A DNA stretch of 64,000 bases from Lachnospiraceae bacterium. GTDB taxonomy: Bacteria > Bacillota > Clostridia > Lachnospirales > Lachnospiraceae. The translations under genes were made by a program, and so were the position numbers. Location: the NCBI GenBank assembly GCA_024403415.1, contig JAKSRY010000010.1:1-64000 (forward strand). The letters run 5' to 3'. Under the pieces are notes generated by a model. The model did no database searches, was not told the DNA's origin, and saw nothing but the letters and a program-made list of their open reading frames with translations. The stretch's first letter is position 1. The number at the start of each line of letters is the position of its first letter. Shown piece after piece: positions 7,550 to 16,715 of the stretch.

Positions 7550-8533
7550 ATGGATAGCAAAATAGTAAAATGGGGTGTTTTGGGAACTGCTGATATAGCA
7601 AGAGGCTGTACCATTCCGGGGATGCAGCAGGCAGAAAACTGTGAATTATATGCTATAGCAGGCAGAAATATTGATAAGGCGAATGCATTTAAAGATGCAT
7701 TTGGTTTTCAAAAGGCATATGGGGATTATGAATCATTGTTAAATGATCCTGAAGTGCAGGCTGTATATATTCCTTTACCTAATCATCTTCATTATGAATG
7801 GATTATGAAAGCAATTGATGCAGGTAAAAATGTACTTTGTGAAAAACCTATGGCGCCTTCAGCTAAAGAAGCGGCAGAATTATATGCTGCAGCTAAAAAG
7901 AAGGGCGTTGTTTTGATGGAAGCATTTGCTTATCTTCATTCTCCATATGTTGCTGCGCTTAAGGAAGTGATTGATAAAGGTACTATCGGAGATATTTTAT
8001 ATATTGAATCGGCATTCCTCACAGCTAATCATGACATGAGCAATATTCGTATGTACAAGGAATATTATGGTGGCGGAATGTATGATCTTGGCTGCTACTG
8101 TACCAGTCTTATTACATGGCTTCTAGGAAAGGTTCCGGTTGATGTAAAGGGCGTGGCAGAATTCTCTAAAGAGGGAATAGATCTTAATGCTGCTGTAATA
8201 ATGAAATATGATGGAGATGTCAGAGCATCCTTTAACTGCGGAATGATTTTTGATGCAGAACAAAGCAGACGATTTGACAGATTATACATACATGGCACTA
8301 AAGGGGATATAAAGTCAGATGTTGAATACAATCAGTCAGGCGATTTGAAGTTCAATGTTTGTGCAGATGGTAAGACAGAAGTTAAATCAATCCAAGCACC
8401 TCATAACTATATGCTTGAAGTAACGCAGCTTGGTAAATGTATACTTGATAATGAGAAACCACATATATCAGAAGAATTTTCAATTATGAATGCAAAAACC
8501 TTGGATATGGCTTTAGAGGCTATAGGTTATTAG
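7550..8533 (+). CDS. Gfo/Idh/MocA-family NAD(P)-dependent oxidoreductase
   Basis: This 327-residue enzyme has the N-terminal Rossmann dinucleotide fold (WGVLGTADIARG) and the conserved EKPMAPSAKEA segment holding the family's catalytic lysine. A C-terminal alpha/beta substrate domain contains GGGMYDLGCY. These enzymes oxidise or reduce sugars, inositols or sugar-derived hydroxyls. ATG 7550 is chosen because GGAGGG (7540-7545) lies directly upstream; an in-frame ATG at 7538 overlaps that site. The GH120 gene follows after 96 bases, so a sugar released by that enzyme is one candidate substrate. Confidence 0.9.
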   Translation: MDSKIVKWGVLGTADIARGCTIPGMQQAENCELYAIAGRNIDKANAFKDAFGFQKAYGDYESLLNDPEVQAVYIPLPNHLHYEWIMKAIDAGKNVLCEKPMAPSAKEAAELYAAAKKKGVVLMEAFAYLHSPYVAALKEVIDKGTIGDILYIESAFLTANHDMSNIRMYKEYYGGGMYDLGCYCTSLITWLLGKVPVDVKGVAEFSKEGIDLNAAVIMKYDGDVRASFNCGMIFDAEQSRRFDRLYIHGTKGDIKSDVEYNQSGDLKFNVCADGKTEVKSIQAPHNYMLEVTQLGKCILDNEKPHISEEFSIMNAKTLDMALEAIGY

Positions 8534-8629
8534 TGTGATTTATATCAGAAATCAAATGTATAAAAAGTATTAGAAAATCAACATAAATCTAAAAAATGAA
8601 TTTTACAGATATAACAATAGGAGAAAAAT

Positions 8630-10624
8630 ATGATTTTATATGTAAATTGTAATGCAGCACCAAATGGCGATGGAACTAAAGAAAAACCATTCAACCAAAT
8701 TGGTGAAGCTGCCAAAATTGCAATGCCGGGAGATGAGGTACTGGTTGCACCAGGAGAGTACCATGAAGAGGTCAGTCCTCTTAATGCAGGTACAAAGAAG
8801 AAACCGATTGTTTACAGATCAGAAGTGAGTCGTGGTGCCGTTATTACAGGCGCAGAAAAAATAACTGGCTGGGTGCAGTATGATGGGGATGTTTGGATGA
8901 TTACGATTCCAAATACCTTCTTTGGAAATTATAATCCTTATACAACTATTTTATTTGGTGACTGGCTTGATCAGAGAGTAGTTTCACATACCGGTGAAGT
9001 ATTTCTTAATGATAAATCGCTTTATGAGATGGATTCACTTGATAAGGTAATGAATCCGGTTTATCAGGATGCTTCATGGGATCGTGATTTTTCTAAGCAT
9101 ACATGGTATTCATGCCAGAGCGATGATGGAAAGAATACAATTATTTATGCAAATTTCCAGGGAAAAAATCCAAATAATGAAACGGTTGAAATTAATGTAA
9201 GACCACACTGCTTCTATCCGGCAGAAGAGCATGTAAATTACATTACTTTGAGTGGTTTTGTAGTTACTAAAGCTGCAACTCAGTGGGCTCCGCCTACAGC
9301 ACTTCAGGACGGAATGATAGGCCCACACTGGTCTAAAGGCTGGGTAATTGAGGATTGTGAGGTGTCTCATTCAAAGTGTTCAGGTATTTCTCTTGGAAAA
9401 TACAGACAGCAGAATAATGATAATAAGTGGTCAAATTATAAATTAAAGGATGGCGCACAGACTCAAAGAGACTGCTCATTTATCGCACAGCTTGATGGCT
9501 GGAGTAAGGAAACAATTGGTTCTCACACTGTAAGAAATTGTGATATTCATGATTGCGGTCAGACAGGTATCGTCGGAAATCTTGGATGTGTATTCTCATT
9601 GATAGAGAATAATCATATTCATCATATTAATAATAAGCGTAATTTCTCAGGGGCTGAAATTGGAGGAATTAAATTCCATGCAGCTATTGATGTTATTATC
9701 AGAAATAACCATTTCCATGATTGTACAAGAGGAATCTGGCTTGACTGGCAGACTCAGGGAACTAGGGTGTCCTCAAATCTGTTCCATGATAACTGTATGT
9801 CACGAGATTATCTCTTAAAGAAAGAAAACAAAGCTGTCCTTGGTATGGGTGAGGATATCTTTATCGAGATAGCACACGGTCCATGTCTTGTTGATAATAA
9901 TATTTTCCTGTCAGAAAGAGCAGTTAAGCTTCCGACTCAGGGAGTTGCGTTTGTTCATAATCTTTTCGCCGGATCAATATCTGCGGTAGGACGAGGTGTT
10001 AAGAACGGCTCAAATACCTATGATTCAACAAGATATACACCAATACATGTACCTCATAGAACTGAGATTACAGGAGTTATGTCGATACTTCATGGTGACG
10101 TAAGATTTTATAATAATGTCTTTGTTCAGCAGAAGGTTAGACAAGGATTATTAGATATCTGTGAAGAAGATCATGATGGTGAATGGGATGATGGAAATCT
10201 TGTGGCAGGTACTCTTACATATAGCGGATATATGAAGGAAGATGAGTGGAAGAACTGCTTTGCAGGATATTGCGGTGAAGGATGTGAGGTATCACGAGAC
10301 AGATATTATATGCCTCTTCCGGTATGGACAGGTGGAAATATATTCTTTAATGGTGCTAAGCCTGCAGATATAGAAGAAGATTTTACAATTGATGAGGAGC
10401 ACGAAATTAAAATTGAACTCGTAGAAGAAAATGGCGAGTACAAAGTTAAGTCAAATTATATGTCATTCCTCCCTGAAGCAAAAATGATTGATTCAGATAC
10501 TCTGGGTATGGCCTTCGAACCAGAAGAACGTTTTGAAACTCCGGATGGAGAAGATATTATATTTGATACTGATTTTTATGGTAATAAACGTACCGGTAAA
10601 GTCGTTGCAGGACCATTTTGTTAA
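8630..10624 (+). CDS. GH120-type beta-xylosidase (right-handed beta-helix)
   Basis: This 664-residue protein lacks a signal peptide, so it should act in the cytoplasm. It matches the glycoside hydrolase family 120 beta-xylosidase pattern as I remember XylC of Thermoanaerobacterium. That includes an N-terminal AxxGDGTKEKPF repeat start, NTFFGNYNPY, CFYP, WAPPTALQDGMIGPHWSKGW, and beta-helix turns rich in NN and HDC. The expected nucleophile is D372 (GIWLDWQTQGTRVS) and the acid/base is E413 (IFIEIAHGP). An extra stretch between them (SRDYLLKKENKAVLGMG) lengthens that loop compared with XylC. AGGAG precedes the ATG. It would hydrolyse imported xylo-oligosaccharides to xylose. The family assignment rests on memory of motifs. 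Confidence 0.8.
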   Translation: MILYVNCNAAPNGDGTKEKPFNQIGEAAKIAMPGDEVLVAPGEYHEEVSPLNAGTKKKPIVYRSEVSRGAVITGAEKITGWVQYDGDVWMITIPNTFFGNYNPYTTILFGDWLDQRVVSHTGEVFLNDKSLYEMDSLDKVMNPVYQDASWDRDFSKHTWYSCQSDDGKNTIIYANFQGKNPNNETVEINVRPHCFYPAEEHVNYITLSGFVVTKAATQWAPPTALQDGMIGPHWSKGWVIEDCEVSHSKCSGISLGKYRQQNNDNKWSNYKLKDGAQTQRDCSFIAQLDGWSKETIGSHTVRNCDIHDCGQTGIVGNLGCVFSLIENNHIHHINNKRNFSGAEIGGIKFHAAIDVIIRNNHFHDCTRGIWLDWQTQGTRVSSNLFHDNCMSRDYLLKKENKAVLGMGEDIFIEIAHGPCLVDNNIFLSERAVKLPTQGVAFVHNLFAGSISAVGRGVKNGSNTYDSTRYTPIHVPHRTEITGVMSILHGDVRFYNNVFVQQKVRQGLLDICEEDHDGEWDDGNLVAGTLTYSGYMKEDEWKNCFAGYCGEGCEVSRDRYYMPLPVWTGGNIFFNGAKPADIEEDFTIDEEHEIKIELVEENGEYKVKSNYMSFLPEAKMIDSDTLGMAFEPEERFETPDGEDIIFDTDFYGNKRTGKVVAGPFC

Positions 10625-10925
10625 TCTTTCACATGATGTTATGCGATTTGCAAAGATAGCGGTTAGAGTATGGGGATGTCAAATGGATTTTGACAATCCG
10701 GAAAGAACTGCAAAAGAAGGTATTGAAGCATTAAGAAATTTCCTGATTTCGATTGGAATGCCGAAAAATTTTGCTGAGTTAGGGGCAAAAGAAGAAGATA
10801 TTGAGAAGATGGCATATACCTGTTGTTATGGAAGAGGAAATGAAGGAGGAAAAATCGGTGGATTTGTATCTCTTGAGCAGAATTCATATATTTATTTTCC
10901 AAGGATAGCTCGGTGTTATGATTAG
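10625..10925 (+). pseudogene. 3' remnant of iron-containing alcohol dehydrogenase
   Basis: Immediately after the GH120 stop codon, a different frame encodes about 95 residues that match the C-terminal end of NADPH-dependent butanol dehydrogenases of the YqdH/BdhA type. The sequence runs RFAKIAVRVWGCQMDFDNPE, then TAKEGIEALRNFLISIGMP, then EEDIEKMA and GGFVSL. The nucleotide-binding domain and the HxxxH metal site are absent, and the frame has no start codon of its own. I read this as the remnant of a deleted gene whose 5' part was lost at or near 10622. It would be untranslated unless read from inside the GH120 gene. Confidence 0.8.
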
Positions 10926-10940
10926 CATCGAGTTTTTCTG

Positions 10941-10969
10941 TTATGACAACGGGAAAAATGTGGTATACT
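10941..10969 (+). promoter_or_regulatory. Promoter for zinc-ribbon pair
   Basis: TTATGA (10941-10946), a 17-base spacer and TATACT (10964-10969), with an extended TGG before it, form a plausible sigma-A promoter. Transcription would start near 10976, 38 bases upstream of the first zinc-ribbon gene. Confidence 0.5.
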
Positions 10970-11013
10970 GATATGAGCGGTCGCATAAAACAAAAAGTTG
11001 CGGAGGGGTTATG

Positions 11014-11436
11014 ATGATTGGTAATGGTAGTGAGAACAGGTTTGGTAATAATGACATTTACGGAAATGCTATTATTGAAGTAAAAAGAATGCGATTTTCA
11101 AAAGTTAAGGAAATCGGAGAAAGATTACTAATTGAAGCACAATCAAATAATATGGATATCAAAGGCTATTCAGATATTTATGAAGAGATTGAAAATGTCA
11201 GACATAACATAGTGCTGAATAATCAGAAAATACTTGCATTAAAAGGTTCGATTGTATGTGACAGTTGTAAAAATATGCTTCCTATCGGCAGTCAGTTCTG
11301 TAATAGATGTGGTGCCGGTCAGAGAGAACTGGATAGTGAAGTGATGTCGGTTTTAAGGTATAAAATGTGTCCTCAATGCGGAGAAGTTTACGGATTGGAA
11401 AATAAATTCTGCGGAAGATGCGGTATTGGAATTTAG
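11014..11436 (+). CDS. Double zinc-ribbon protein (paralogue A)
   Basis: This 140-residue protein has an N-terminal helical half (residues 15-75) and two C-terminal zinc ribbons: CDSCKNMLPIGSQFCNRCG and CPQCGEVYGLENKFCGRCG. No membrane segment is visible. ATG 11014 is 7 bases after GGAGG, while ATG 11011 is 4 bases after. It lies 24 bases before a paralogue with the same layout. Proteins of this type often tether to larger complexes through the ribbons, but no specific role is known. Confidence 0.75.
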   Translation: MIGNGSENRFGNNDIYGNAIIEVKRMRFSKVKEIGERLLIEAQSNNMDIKGYSDIYEEIENVRHNIVLNNQKILALKGSIVCDSCKNMLPIGSQFCNRCGAGQRELDSEVMSVLRYKMCPQCGEVYGLENKFCGRCGIGI

Positions 11437-11460
11437 TTATAAACACGATGTGGAGGCAAT

Positions 11461-11877
11461 ATGGATACTAATTTTGAAAGATATAAATATAAGAAACAGA
11501 TGCAGTTGAGTTCAGATATGGAAAGTCTGAATGCTGAATATAATAAACTTGTTTCACAGCTGGGCGAAAGATATGTTGAGTTGAATTATGATAAAGACGG
11601 GAATTTTTTTGCCGCAGATGTGGTTAAAGACATTCGTGAAATGGATGAGCGTATAGCATTGTTAAACCAACAGCAATATGCCTTTTATGGAATTAGATTA
11701 TGTGAAGAATGCGGTGCAGAACTCAGCATAGACAGTTCATTTTGTAATAAGTGCGGTGCAAATCAGTCCGAACTTCGAAAAGAAGTTATATATGCAAGCG
11801 GAAAATGTCCCAAATGCGGAAGTCTGGTTAAAGCCGGAGATGCTTTTTGTATGGCCTGCGGCAAAAAGTTTGACTAA
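11461..11877 (+). CDS. Double zinc-ribbon protein (paralogue B)
   Basis: This 138-residue protein has a coiled-coil-like N-terminal half (residues 8-75) and two zinc ribbons: CEECGAELSIDSSFCNKCG and CPKCGSLVKAGDAFCMACG. The second keeps a four-cysteine ligand set. Its layout, length and the linker after the first ribbon (GA-Q-EL) match the gene just upstream, so the pair arose by tandem duplication. Both contain GxxFCNxCGA. GGAGG lies upstream of ATG 11461. The function is unknown. Confidence 0.75.
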   Translation: MDTNFERYKYKKQMQLSSDMESLNAEYNKLVSQLGERYVELNYDKDGNFFAADVVKDIREMDERIALLNQQQYAFYGIRLCEECGAELSIDSSFCNKCGANQSELRKEVIYASGKCPKCGSLVKAGDAFCMACGKKFD

Positions 11878-11935
11878 TATAAGTGACTTTATTATTTGAT
11901 TTCCTAAAAATTCAATTGAGATAGGAATTGGTATA

Positions 11936-12601
11936 ATGAAAATCGATTTTAAGAGTTTTATATTTAAGAAACCATTTGGATTAAGAATGATTCTTATGCT
12001 CAGTGGAGTTGTTATAATGGGCATATGTGTAGCAATTCTTAACATGACTGATTTGGGTGTGGATCCTTTTGCAGCTGTCAGCTATGGATTAAGTGATATA
12101 ACAGGAATCAGCTTTGGAACTGTTGAACTGATTTTCAATGGAATTTTATTTCTGATAGTTATTCTGTTTGACTATAAGAGGCTTGGTTTTGGAACGATAG
12201 GAAATATGGTTATTGTAGGATATATGGCAGATTTCACAACCTATATTCTTGGCTGTATGGGAATTACAAAGGTAGAGAATGAAGTTGTCAATGCTCTTGT
12301 TATGCTTGGAGCTCTGATCGTATTTGTATTTGCCGTTGCCTTGTATGTAAACGCAGGACTTGGAGCTTCGGCATATGATGTTCTTCCATATATTATCCAT
12401 GACAAGGTTAGTAAATATTTGTCAGAGAAGATTAAGTTCAAATATGTGAGAATCGCTTTTGATGCTGTATTTACAGTCGTTGCATTCCTGATTGGAGGGG
12501 AAGCCGGGGCAATTACGGTACTGATGGTTATAGCTCTTGGTCCGGTTATTGAAATTGTATCAAAATTACTTGGAAGGCTTCTTAAACTCGAAAAAGTTTA
12601 G
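11936..12601 (+). CDS. YczE/YyaS/YitT-family membrane protein
   Basis: This 221-residue protein has about five membrane segments and the same landmarks as the copy at 6805-7521: LGVDPFAAVSYGL, FGTVELIFNGILF and GLGASAYDVLPYI. In the second repeat it carries KFKYVRIAFD, as the other copy has PFKYVRICTD. AGGA lies 9 bases before the ATG. TATAATG overlaps this start codon, and that resemblance to a -10 is probably accidental. The substrate is unknown. Confidence 0.85.
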   Translation: MKIDFKSFIFKKPFGLRMILMLSGVVIMGICVAILNMTDLGVDPFAAVSYGLSDITGISFGTVELIFNGILFLIVILFDYKRLGFGTIGNMVIVGYMADFTTYILGCMGITKVENEVVNALVMLGALIVFVFAVALYVNAGLGASAYDVLPYIIHDKVSKYLSEKIKFKYVRIAFDAVFTVVAFLIGGEAGAITVLMVIALGPVIEIVSKLLGRLLKLEKV

Positions 12602-12645
12602 ATGCATGCGTTGATCAGATAACTGTAGAATGTATGGTTTATTGA

Positions 12646-13818
12646 ATGAATGAATTAAATATTAATAATATTGTTTCTACAAATATACCGATATTTATTA
12701 CTGGGATTGTAGCTGTTTTGATGATTACAGCTATAATCCTTGTTTGCGTTATGCTAAAAAGGAAGTTGAAAACCAAGTTCTATTCCTATACCAATATAGC
12801 TTTGTTTGCATTACTTATTTTTATTACTGTATTTTTGGCAGTAGATTTATTATATTTATATTCTTTTTTGTTTACTGGCCCCTATATGACGGTAAAAGAA
12901 CTCTTATTTATGTATATTGAGTTTCCTAAAAAATTTTCATTATTTGCAGTATCGATAGTGGTTGTAATATGTTTTGGAATATTTATAAGTAACATTTTTC
13001 TTATTAAATATGAAGGATTCAGATTATACAATTTATTGGGTGCAATATTAGGGATATGTTTTGTTGTCGCTTTTATTTTGACAGAAATACTGGATTATTC
13101 ACTTGACTATGTAAATAGTACATATATATCTGTTCAAAGTGAAAATGTGTTTGGATTAATTAAAACATCAGTATCAATTTTCTTCTTAACGATGTTATGT
13201 TATTTTGAATGTATTTATTTTGGAACGATTATAATGTCATATCTTGCGGCTAAAAAGGTTCCTTCTTATGATAAAGATTATATTATTATTCTTGGCTGCT
13301 CAATAGATAAAAGGGGGAGTCTGAGACCATTGCTTAAGGCCAGAACAAACAGAGCTGTCAGATTTGCCTGGGAACAGGAAATTGCTACAGGAAAAAGCGT
13401 AAAGTTTGTACCATCCGGAGGACAGGGAAGTGATGAAAGAATGAGTGAAGCTTCCGCAATGGAATTGTATCTTTTATCACATTCAGTAGAAGAATATGAG
13501 ATATATCCTGAAAAAAAGTCCAGGAATACAATCGAGAATTTTAAGTATTCATTGGAGATTATTCAGGGGTTGAATAAGGATGCGAAAGTTGCATTTGCAA
13601 CGACTAATTATCATGTATTACGTAGTGGTATTATAGCGCGATATGCAGGTCTTGACGCAGAAGGAATAGCATCGAAAACCAAATGGTATTTTTGGCCAAA
13701 TGGATTTGTGAGAGAGTTTACAGCTATTATATTGATGAAGCTTAAAGTGCATATAAAGATAGCTGTTATTATATTAATGATTTCAATATCACTTGGATTT
13801 CTCAGGTATATATTATGA
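12646..13818 (+). CDS. YdcF/SanA-type DUF218 membrane protein
   Basis: This 390-residue protein has five or six N-terminal membrane helices (residues 15-205). A DUF218/YdcF domain follows, with the family's DYIIILGCS, LLKARTNRA, FVPSGGQG, ERMSEA, SRNTIENF and TTNYHVLRSG motifs. A final helix lies near the C-terminus. ElyC and SanA relatives influence envelope integrity; the enzymatic role of the family is unresolved. The stop codon overlaps the start of the MATE gene in an ATGA arrangement, so the two are translationally coupled. Confidence 0.85.
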   Translation: MNELNINNIVSTNIPIFITGIVAVLMITAIILVCVMLKRKLKTKFYSYTNIALFALLIFITVFLAVDLLYLYSFLFTGPYMTVKELLFMYIEFPKKFSLFAVSIVVVICFGIFISNIFLIKYEGFRLYNLLGAILGICFVVAFILTEILDYSLDYVNSTYISVQSENVFGLIKTSVSIFFLTMLCYFECIYFGTIIMSYLAAKKVPSYDKDYIIILGCSIDKRGSLRPLLKARTNRAVRFAWEQEIATGKSVKFVPSGGQGSDERMSEASAMELYLLSHSVEEYEIYPEKKSRNTIENFKYSLEIIQGLNKDAKVAFATTNYHVLRSGIIARYAGLDAEGIASKTKWYFWPNGFVREFTAIILMKLKVHIKIAVIILMISISLGFLRYIL

Positions 13819-15161
13819 ATAAAAACAGAAACAGACAAATGCTGGAAGGCCCGATAGGAAAATCGATTCTTTCATTCTTTTTTCCAATTATGATCGGGAC
13901 TTTTTTTCAGCAACTATATAATACAGTGGATGCCGCAATTGTTGGGCAATTTGCAGGTAAAGAAGCTCTTTCAAGCGTTGGTGGTTCATCGGCAATTATC
14001 ATCAATCTTATGGTCGGATTCTTTACAGGATTATCTGGTGGCTGTACAGTTCTCATATCCCAGTTCTTTGGTGCAGGAGATGCGAAGAAACTTTCAAAAT
14101 CTCTTCATACATCCTATTGCTTCGGGGCAATAGGAGGACTTATTTTCGGACTGATAGGAATTATTGCATCTCCTTATATTCTTGTGCTGATGAATACACC
14201 GGATAGACTGATGGACAGCTCTAAATTATATCTTCAGATATATTTTGCAGGTCTGGTGTTTGTGTTCATTTATAATATGGGTGCTTCAATACTAAGGGCT
14301 CTGGGGGATTCGCGAAGACCACTATATTATTTGATTATCTGTACTGTTATTAATGTTATTCTTGATTTATTATTTGTAATTTATTTCAATTTGGGTGTTT
14401 TGGGTGTTGCGCTTGCAACATTATTGGCACAGGCAGTCAGTGCGTATCTGGTTACCAGATGTCTGATGAAAAAAATACCGGATGTTAAGCTTGAATTAAA
14501 GGAATTGAGAATAGATAAGAATCTGCTTGGAAATATGTTAAAAATTGGTTTGCCTGCAGGAATCCAGTCATCGACATATGCATTGTCCAATATGTTTATC
14601 CAGTCATCCATTAATCTGTTTGGAGTGGATGCAATGGCCGGATGGACAGCGGAGGGTAAGGTAGATGTAATTTTCTGGATGATTAACGGATCGTTTGGAA
14701 CATCAATTGCTACCTTCGTTGGTCAAAATTATGGAGCCGGCAATATGAAACGAGTCAAAAAGGGCACTTTCACATGCCTGATGATGTCACTTGGAACTGC
14801 CATTGTATTAAGCTCCGTTCTGTTTATGTTTGGACAGTATCCATTAAGACTGTTTACTGATGAAATGGTCGTACTTGACTATGCAAAACACATGATGCGA
14901 CTTATTTGTCCTGCATATCCATTGTTTGTATTCATAGAGATATTCTCATCTACGTTAAGAGCAAAAGGAGATACCCTTATTCCAACGGCTTTCAACATAG
15001 TCGGAATCGTAGCTTTCAGAGTTGTATGGATATCAATATTTGGAAAAGGCAATAATCTTGATGTTGTGCTTTACTGTTATCCAATTAGCTGGCTGATTTG
15101 TGCTATAATGATAAGTGTATATTATTTCTTCAGAAGAAATAAAAATAAGATTGTTGTATGA
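13815..15161 (+). CDS. MATE-family multidrug/cation efflux transporter
   Basis: This 448-residue protein has the usual twelve membrane segments in two halves. It includes the N-terminal FFFPIMIGTFFQQLYNTVDAAIVGQFAG motif and the second-half LKIGLPAGIQSS typical of the DinF/NorM group. These carriers export drugs or metabolites against Na+ or H+. It overlaps the YdcF gene by four bases and is followed by a Dabb gene. The substrate cannot be inferred. Confidence 0.92.
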   Translation: MNKNRNRQMLEGPIGKSILSFFFPIMIGTFFQQLYNTVDAAIVGQFAGKEALSSVGGSSAIIINLMVGFFTGLSGGCTVLISQFFGAGDAKKLSKSLHTSYCFGAIGGLIFGLIGIIASPYILVLMNTPDRLMDSSKLYLQIYFAGLVFVFIYNMGASILRALGDSRRPLYYLIICTVINVILDLLFVIYFNLGVLGVALATLLAQAVSAYLVTRCLMKKIPDVKLELKELRIDKNLLGNMLKIGLPAGIQSSTYALSNMFIQSSINLFGVDAMAGWTAEGKVDVIFWMINGSFGTSIATFVGQNYGAGNMKRVKKGTFTCLMMSLGTAIVLSSVLFMFGQYPLRLFTDEMVVLDYAKHMMRLICPAYPLFVFIEIFSSTLRAKGDTLIPTAFNIVGIVAFRVVWISIFGKGNNLDVVLYCYPISWLICAIMISVYYFFRRNKNKIVV

Positions 15162-15174
15162 ATGGGAGAAGACG

Positions 15175-15477
15175 ATGGTAAAACATGTTATATTGTGGAC
15201 ACTAAAAGAAACAGAAAGTGAAGAGACAACAAATAAGATTAAAAAAGGAATTAAGGAAGGTCTTGAAGGACTTAAGGGACAAATACCCGGACTGGTAGAT
15301 ATTAAAGTTAATATCAATCCTTTGGCTTCATCAAATTGTGATGTTATGCTTGACTCAAGCTTTGAAGATGAGACATCACTTAAAGGATACGCAGTTCATC
15401 CGAAACATGTTGAGGTTGCTGATACTAAAGTGAGACCATATACTGCAAGCAGAACATGTATGGATTATATTGTTTAA
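15175..15477 (+). CDS. Dabb-family (stress-responsive A/B barrel) protein
   Basis: This 100-residue protein begins MVKHVILWTLKE and has the ferredoxin-like dimeric alpha/beta barrel pattern (KHVILW, GLVDIKVNIN, DVMLDSSFED, YAVHPKHVEV). GGGAG is 7 bases before ATG 15175, so an upstream in-frame ATG at 15115 inside the MATE gene is rejected. Dabb proteins are small soluble dimers of varied and often unknown function. A terminator follows. Confidence 0.85.
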   Translation: MVKHVILWTLKETESEETTNKIKKGIKEGLEGLKGQIPGLVDIKVNINPLASSNCDVMLDSSFEDETSLKGYAVHPKHVEVADTKVRPYTASRTCMDYIV

Positions 15478-15494
15478 GAAAAATATATTAAGGT

Positions 15495-15549
15495 ATGGTG
15501 TTGCAGTTGCTGACATGTGGAAAGTCAGTTTATGGCAACACCATTTTTT
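15495..15549 (+). terminator. Intrinsic terminator overlapping nagA 3' end
   Basis: ATGGTGTTGC (15495-15504) pairs with GCAACACCAT (15535-15544), with a smaller TGAC...GTCA hairpin inside and a T run after. The 3' arm encodes the last residues of the convergent nagA gene. Confidence 0.7.
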
Positions 15550-16715
15550 ATTATTTTGACAAGATTAAGATCTTTATCAATGATCAATAAATCAGCTGCC
15601 TTGCCTATATTTATGCTGCCTATGATATGAGACATACCAATGGCCTTTGCAGGGTTAAAGGTGCAGCATTTAATAACACTCTCAAGGGGTATTTTAAACT
15701 CGCTTACAGCTTTTTTGAAACAATCCATAAGATTAAAGACAGAACCAGCGATTGTTCCGGTTGGAAGAGTCGCTTTTTTATTTTTAACCAGAACATTCTG
15801 GCCGCCTAATGAGTATTCGCCATCTGGCATTCCACAGGCTTCAATGCTATCGCTTATCATAACAATTCTTTCGTCACCAAAAGCCTTAAAGAATAATCTG
15901 ACCATTGAAGGATGGACGTGAATTCCGTCGGTTATCAGTTCAACGTCGATGTTTTTACTATCAAAAGCTGCGGCTATTGGGCCGGGCATTCTCGAAAGCA
16001 TTGGATTCATCGCATTACCCATGTGAGTAAGATGAGAGGCCCCAAGTTGAAAAGCTTTTACAGCAAGATCATAGTCACAGTCAGTATGTGCCAAAGATAT
16101 ACATATATCTTTATGATATCTTTCGATAAAATTAAGTGCGCCTTCCAATTCCGGTGAAATACTAATAAGCCTTAGAATATTAAATTGATTAAGTAATTCT
16201 TCAAATGCTTCCGAATCGGGGGCAGTTAAAAATGTCTTATTTTGAGCACCGCACTTTTCCGGATTTAAGAAAGGACCTTCCAGGTTGATGCCAAGAAGAG
16301 AGGCAACCGGGGGTAATCCATTAGAGGGGGCACAGGTCCGCAATCGCGTTATATATTCAGTTACTGATTTTAGGACATTCTTCAACCTGTCAAAATTATA
16401 TGACATAGTTGTCGGACATACGGATGTGATCCCATTTTGAATTTCATATGAAAGGAAATCATTGATTGATCTTTCTTTCTGTTCAGAAACATTTTCACTA
16501 TGGTTATATGGACTGACCATGTCTGAAATATCAAATCCGTTAGCACCATGCAGATGAATGTCAATCAATCCGGGAATGACATAGCAGTCGGAAGCATCAA
16601 TAACAGATATGTCTGAGCAATCATCAGTATCACTTATAATATCATTATTGATAAACAAATTCTTATTTATAAACGACTTATTATCCCAAAATACCAGGCC
16701 ATTTTTAATAATCAT
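15525..16715 (-). CDS. nagA: N-acetylglucosamine-6-phosphate deacetylase
   Basis: This 396-residue amidohydrolase-fold enzyme removes acetate from GlcNAc-6-phosphate to give glucosamine-6-phosphate. Metal- and substrate-binding motifs are present: IDIHLHGANGFD, GINLEGPFLNPEKCGAQ, SLAHTDCDYD, THMGNAMNPM and MISDSIEACGMPDGEY, where the aspartate is catalytic. The gene stands alone on the minus strand and overlaps the terminator of the opposing Dabb gene. No good Shine-Dalgarno is visible before ATG 16715. It connects with glmS at 44.5 kb in amino-sugar metabolism. Confidence 0.93.
   Translation of the reverse strand: MIIKNGLVFWDNKSFINKNLFINNDIISDTDDCSDISVIDASDCYVIPGLIDIHLHGANGFDISDMVSPYNHSENVSEQKERSINDFLSYEIQNGITSVCPTTMSYNFDRLKNVLKSVTEYITRLRTCAPSNGLPPVASLLGINLEGPFLNPEKCGAQNKTFLTAPDSEAFEELLNQFNILRLISISPELEGALNFIERYHKDICISLAHTDCDYDLAVKAFQLGASHLTHMGNAMNPMLSRMPGPIAAAFDSKNIDVELITDGIHVHPSMVRLFFKAFGDERIVMISDSIEACGMPDGEYSLGGQNVLVKNKKATLPTGTIAGSVFNLMDCFKKAVSEFKIPLESVIKCCTFNPAKAIGMSHIIGSINIGKAADLLIIDKDLNLVKIIKNGVAIN

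Noticed and set aside
10488-10624. 5' part of the alternative frame that continues into the alcohol dehydrogenase tail
   Set aside because: It lies wholly inside the GH120 gene and shows no dehydrogenase similarity. Only the part after 10624 is a remnant.
11929-11937. Extended -10 TGGTATAAT at the start codon of the second YczE gene
   Set aside because: A transcript starting there would lack the annotated start and the basic N-terminus shared with the paralogue, and AGGA is correctly spaced before the ATG. It is probably coincidental.
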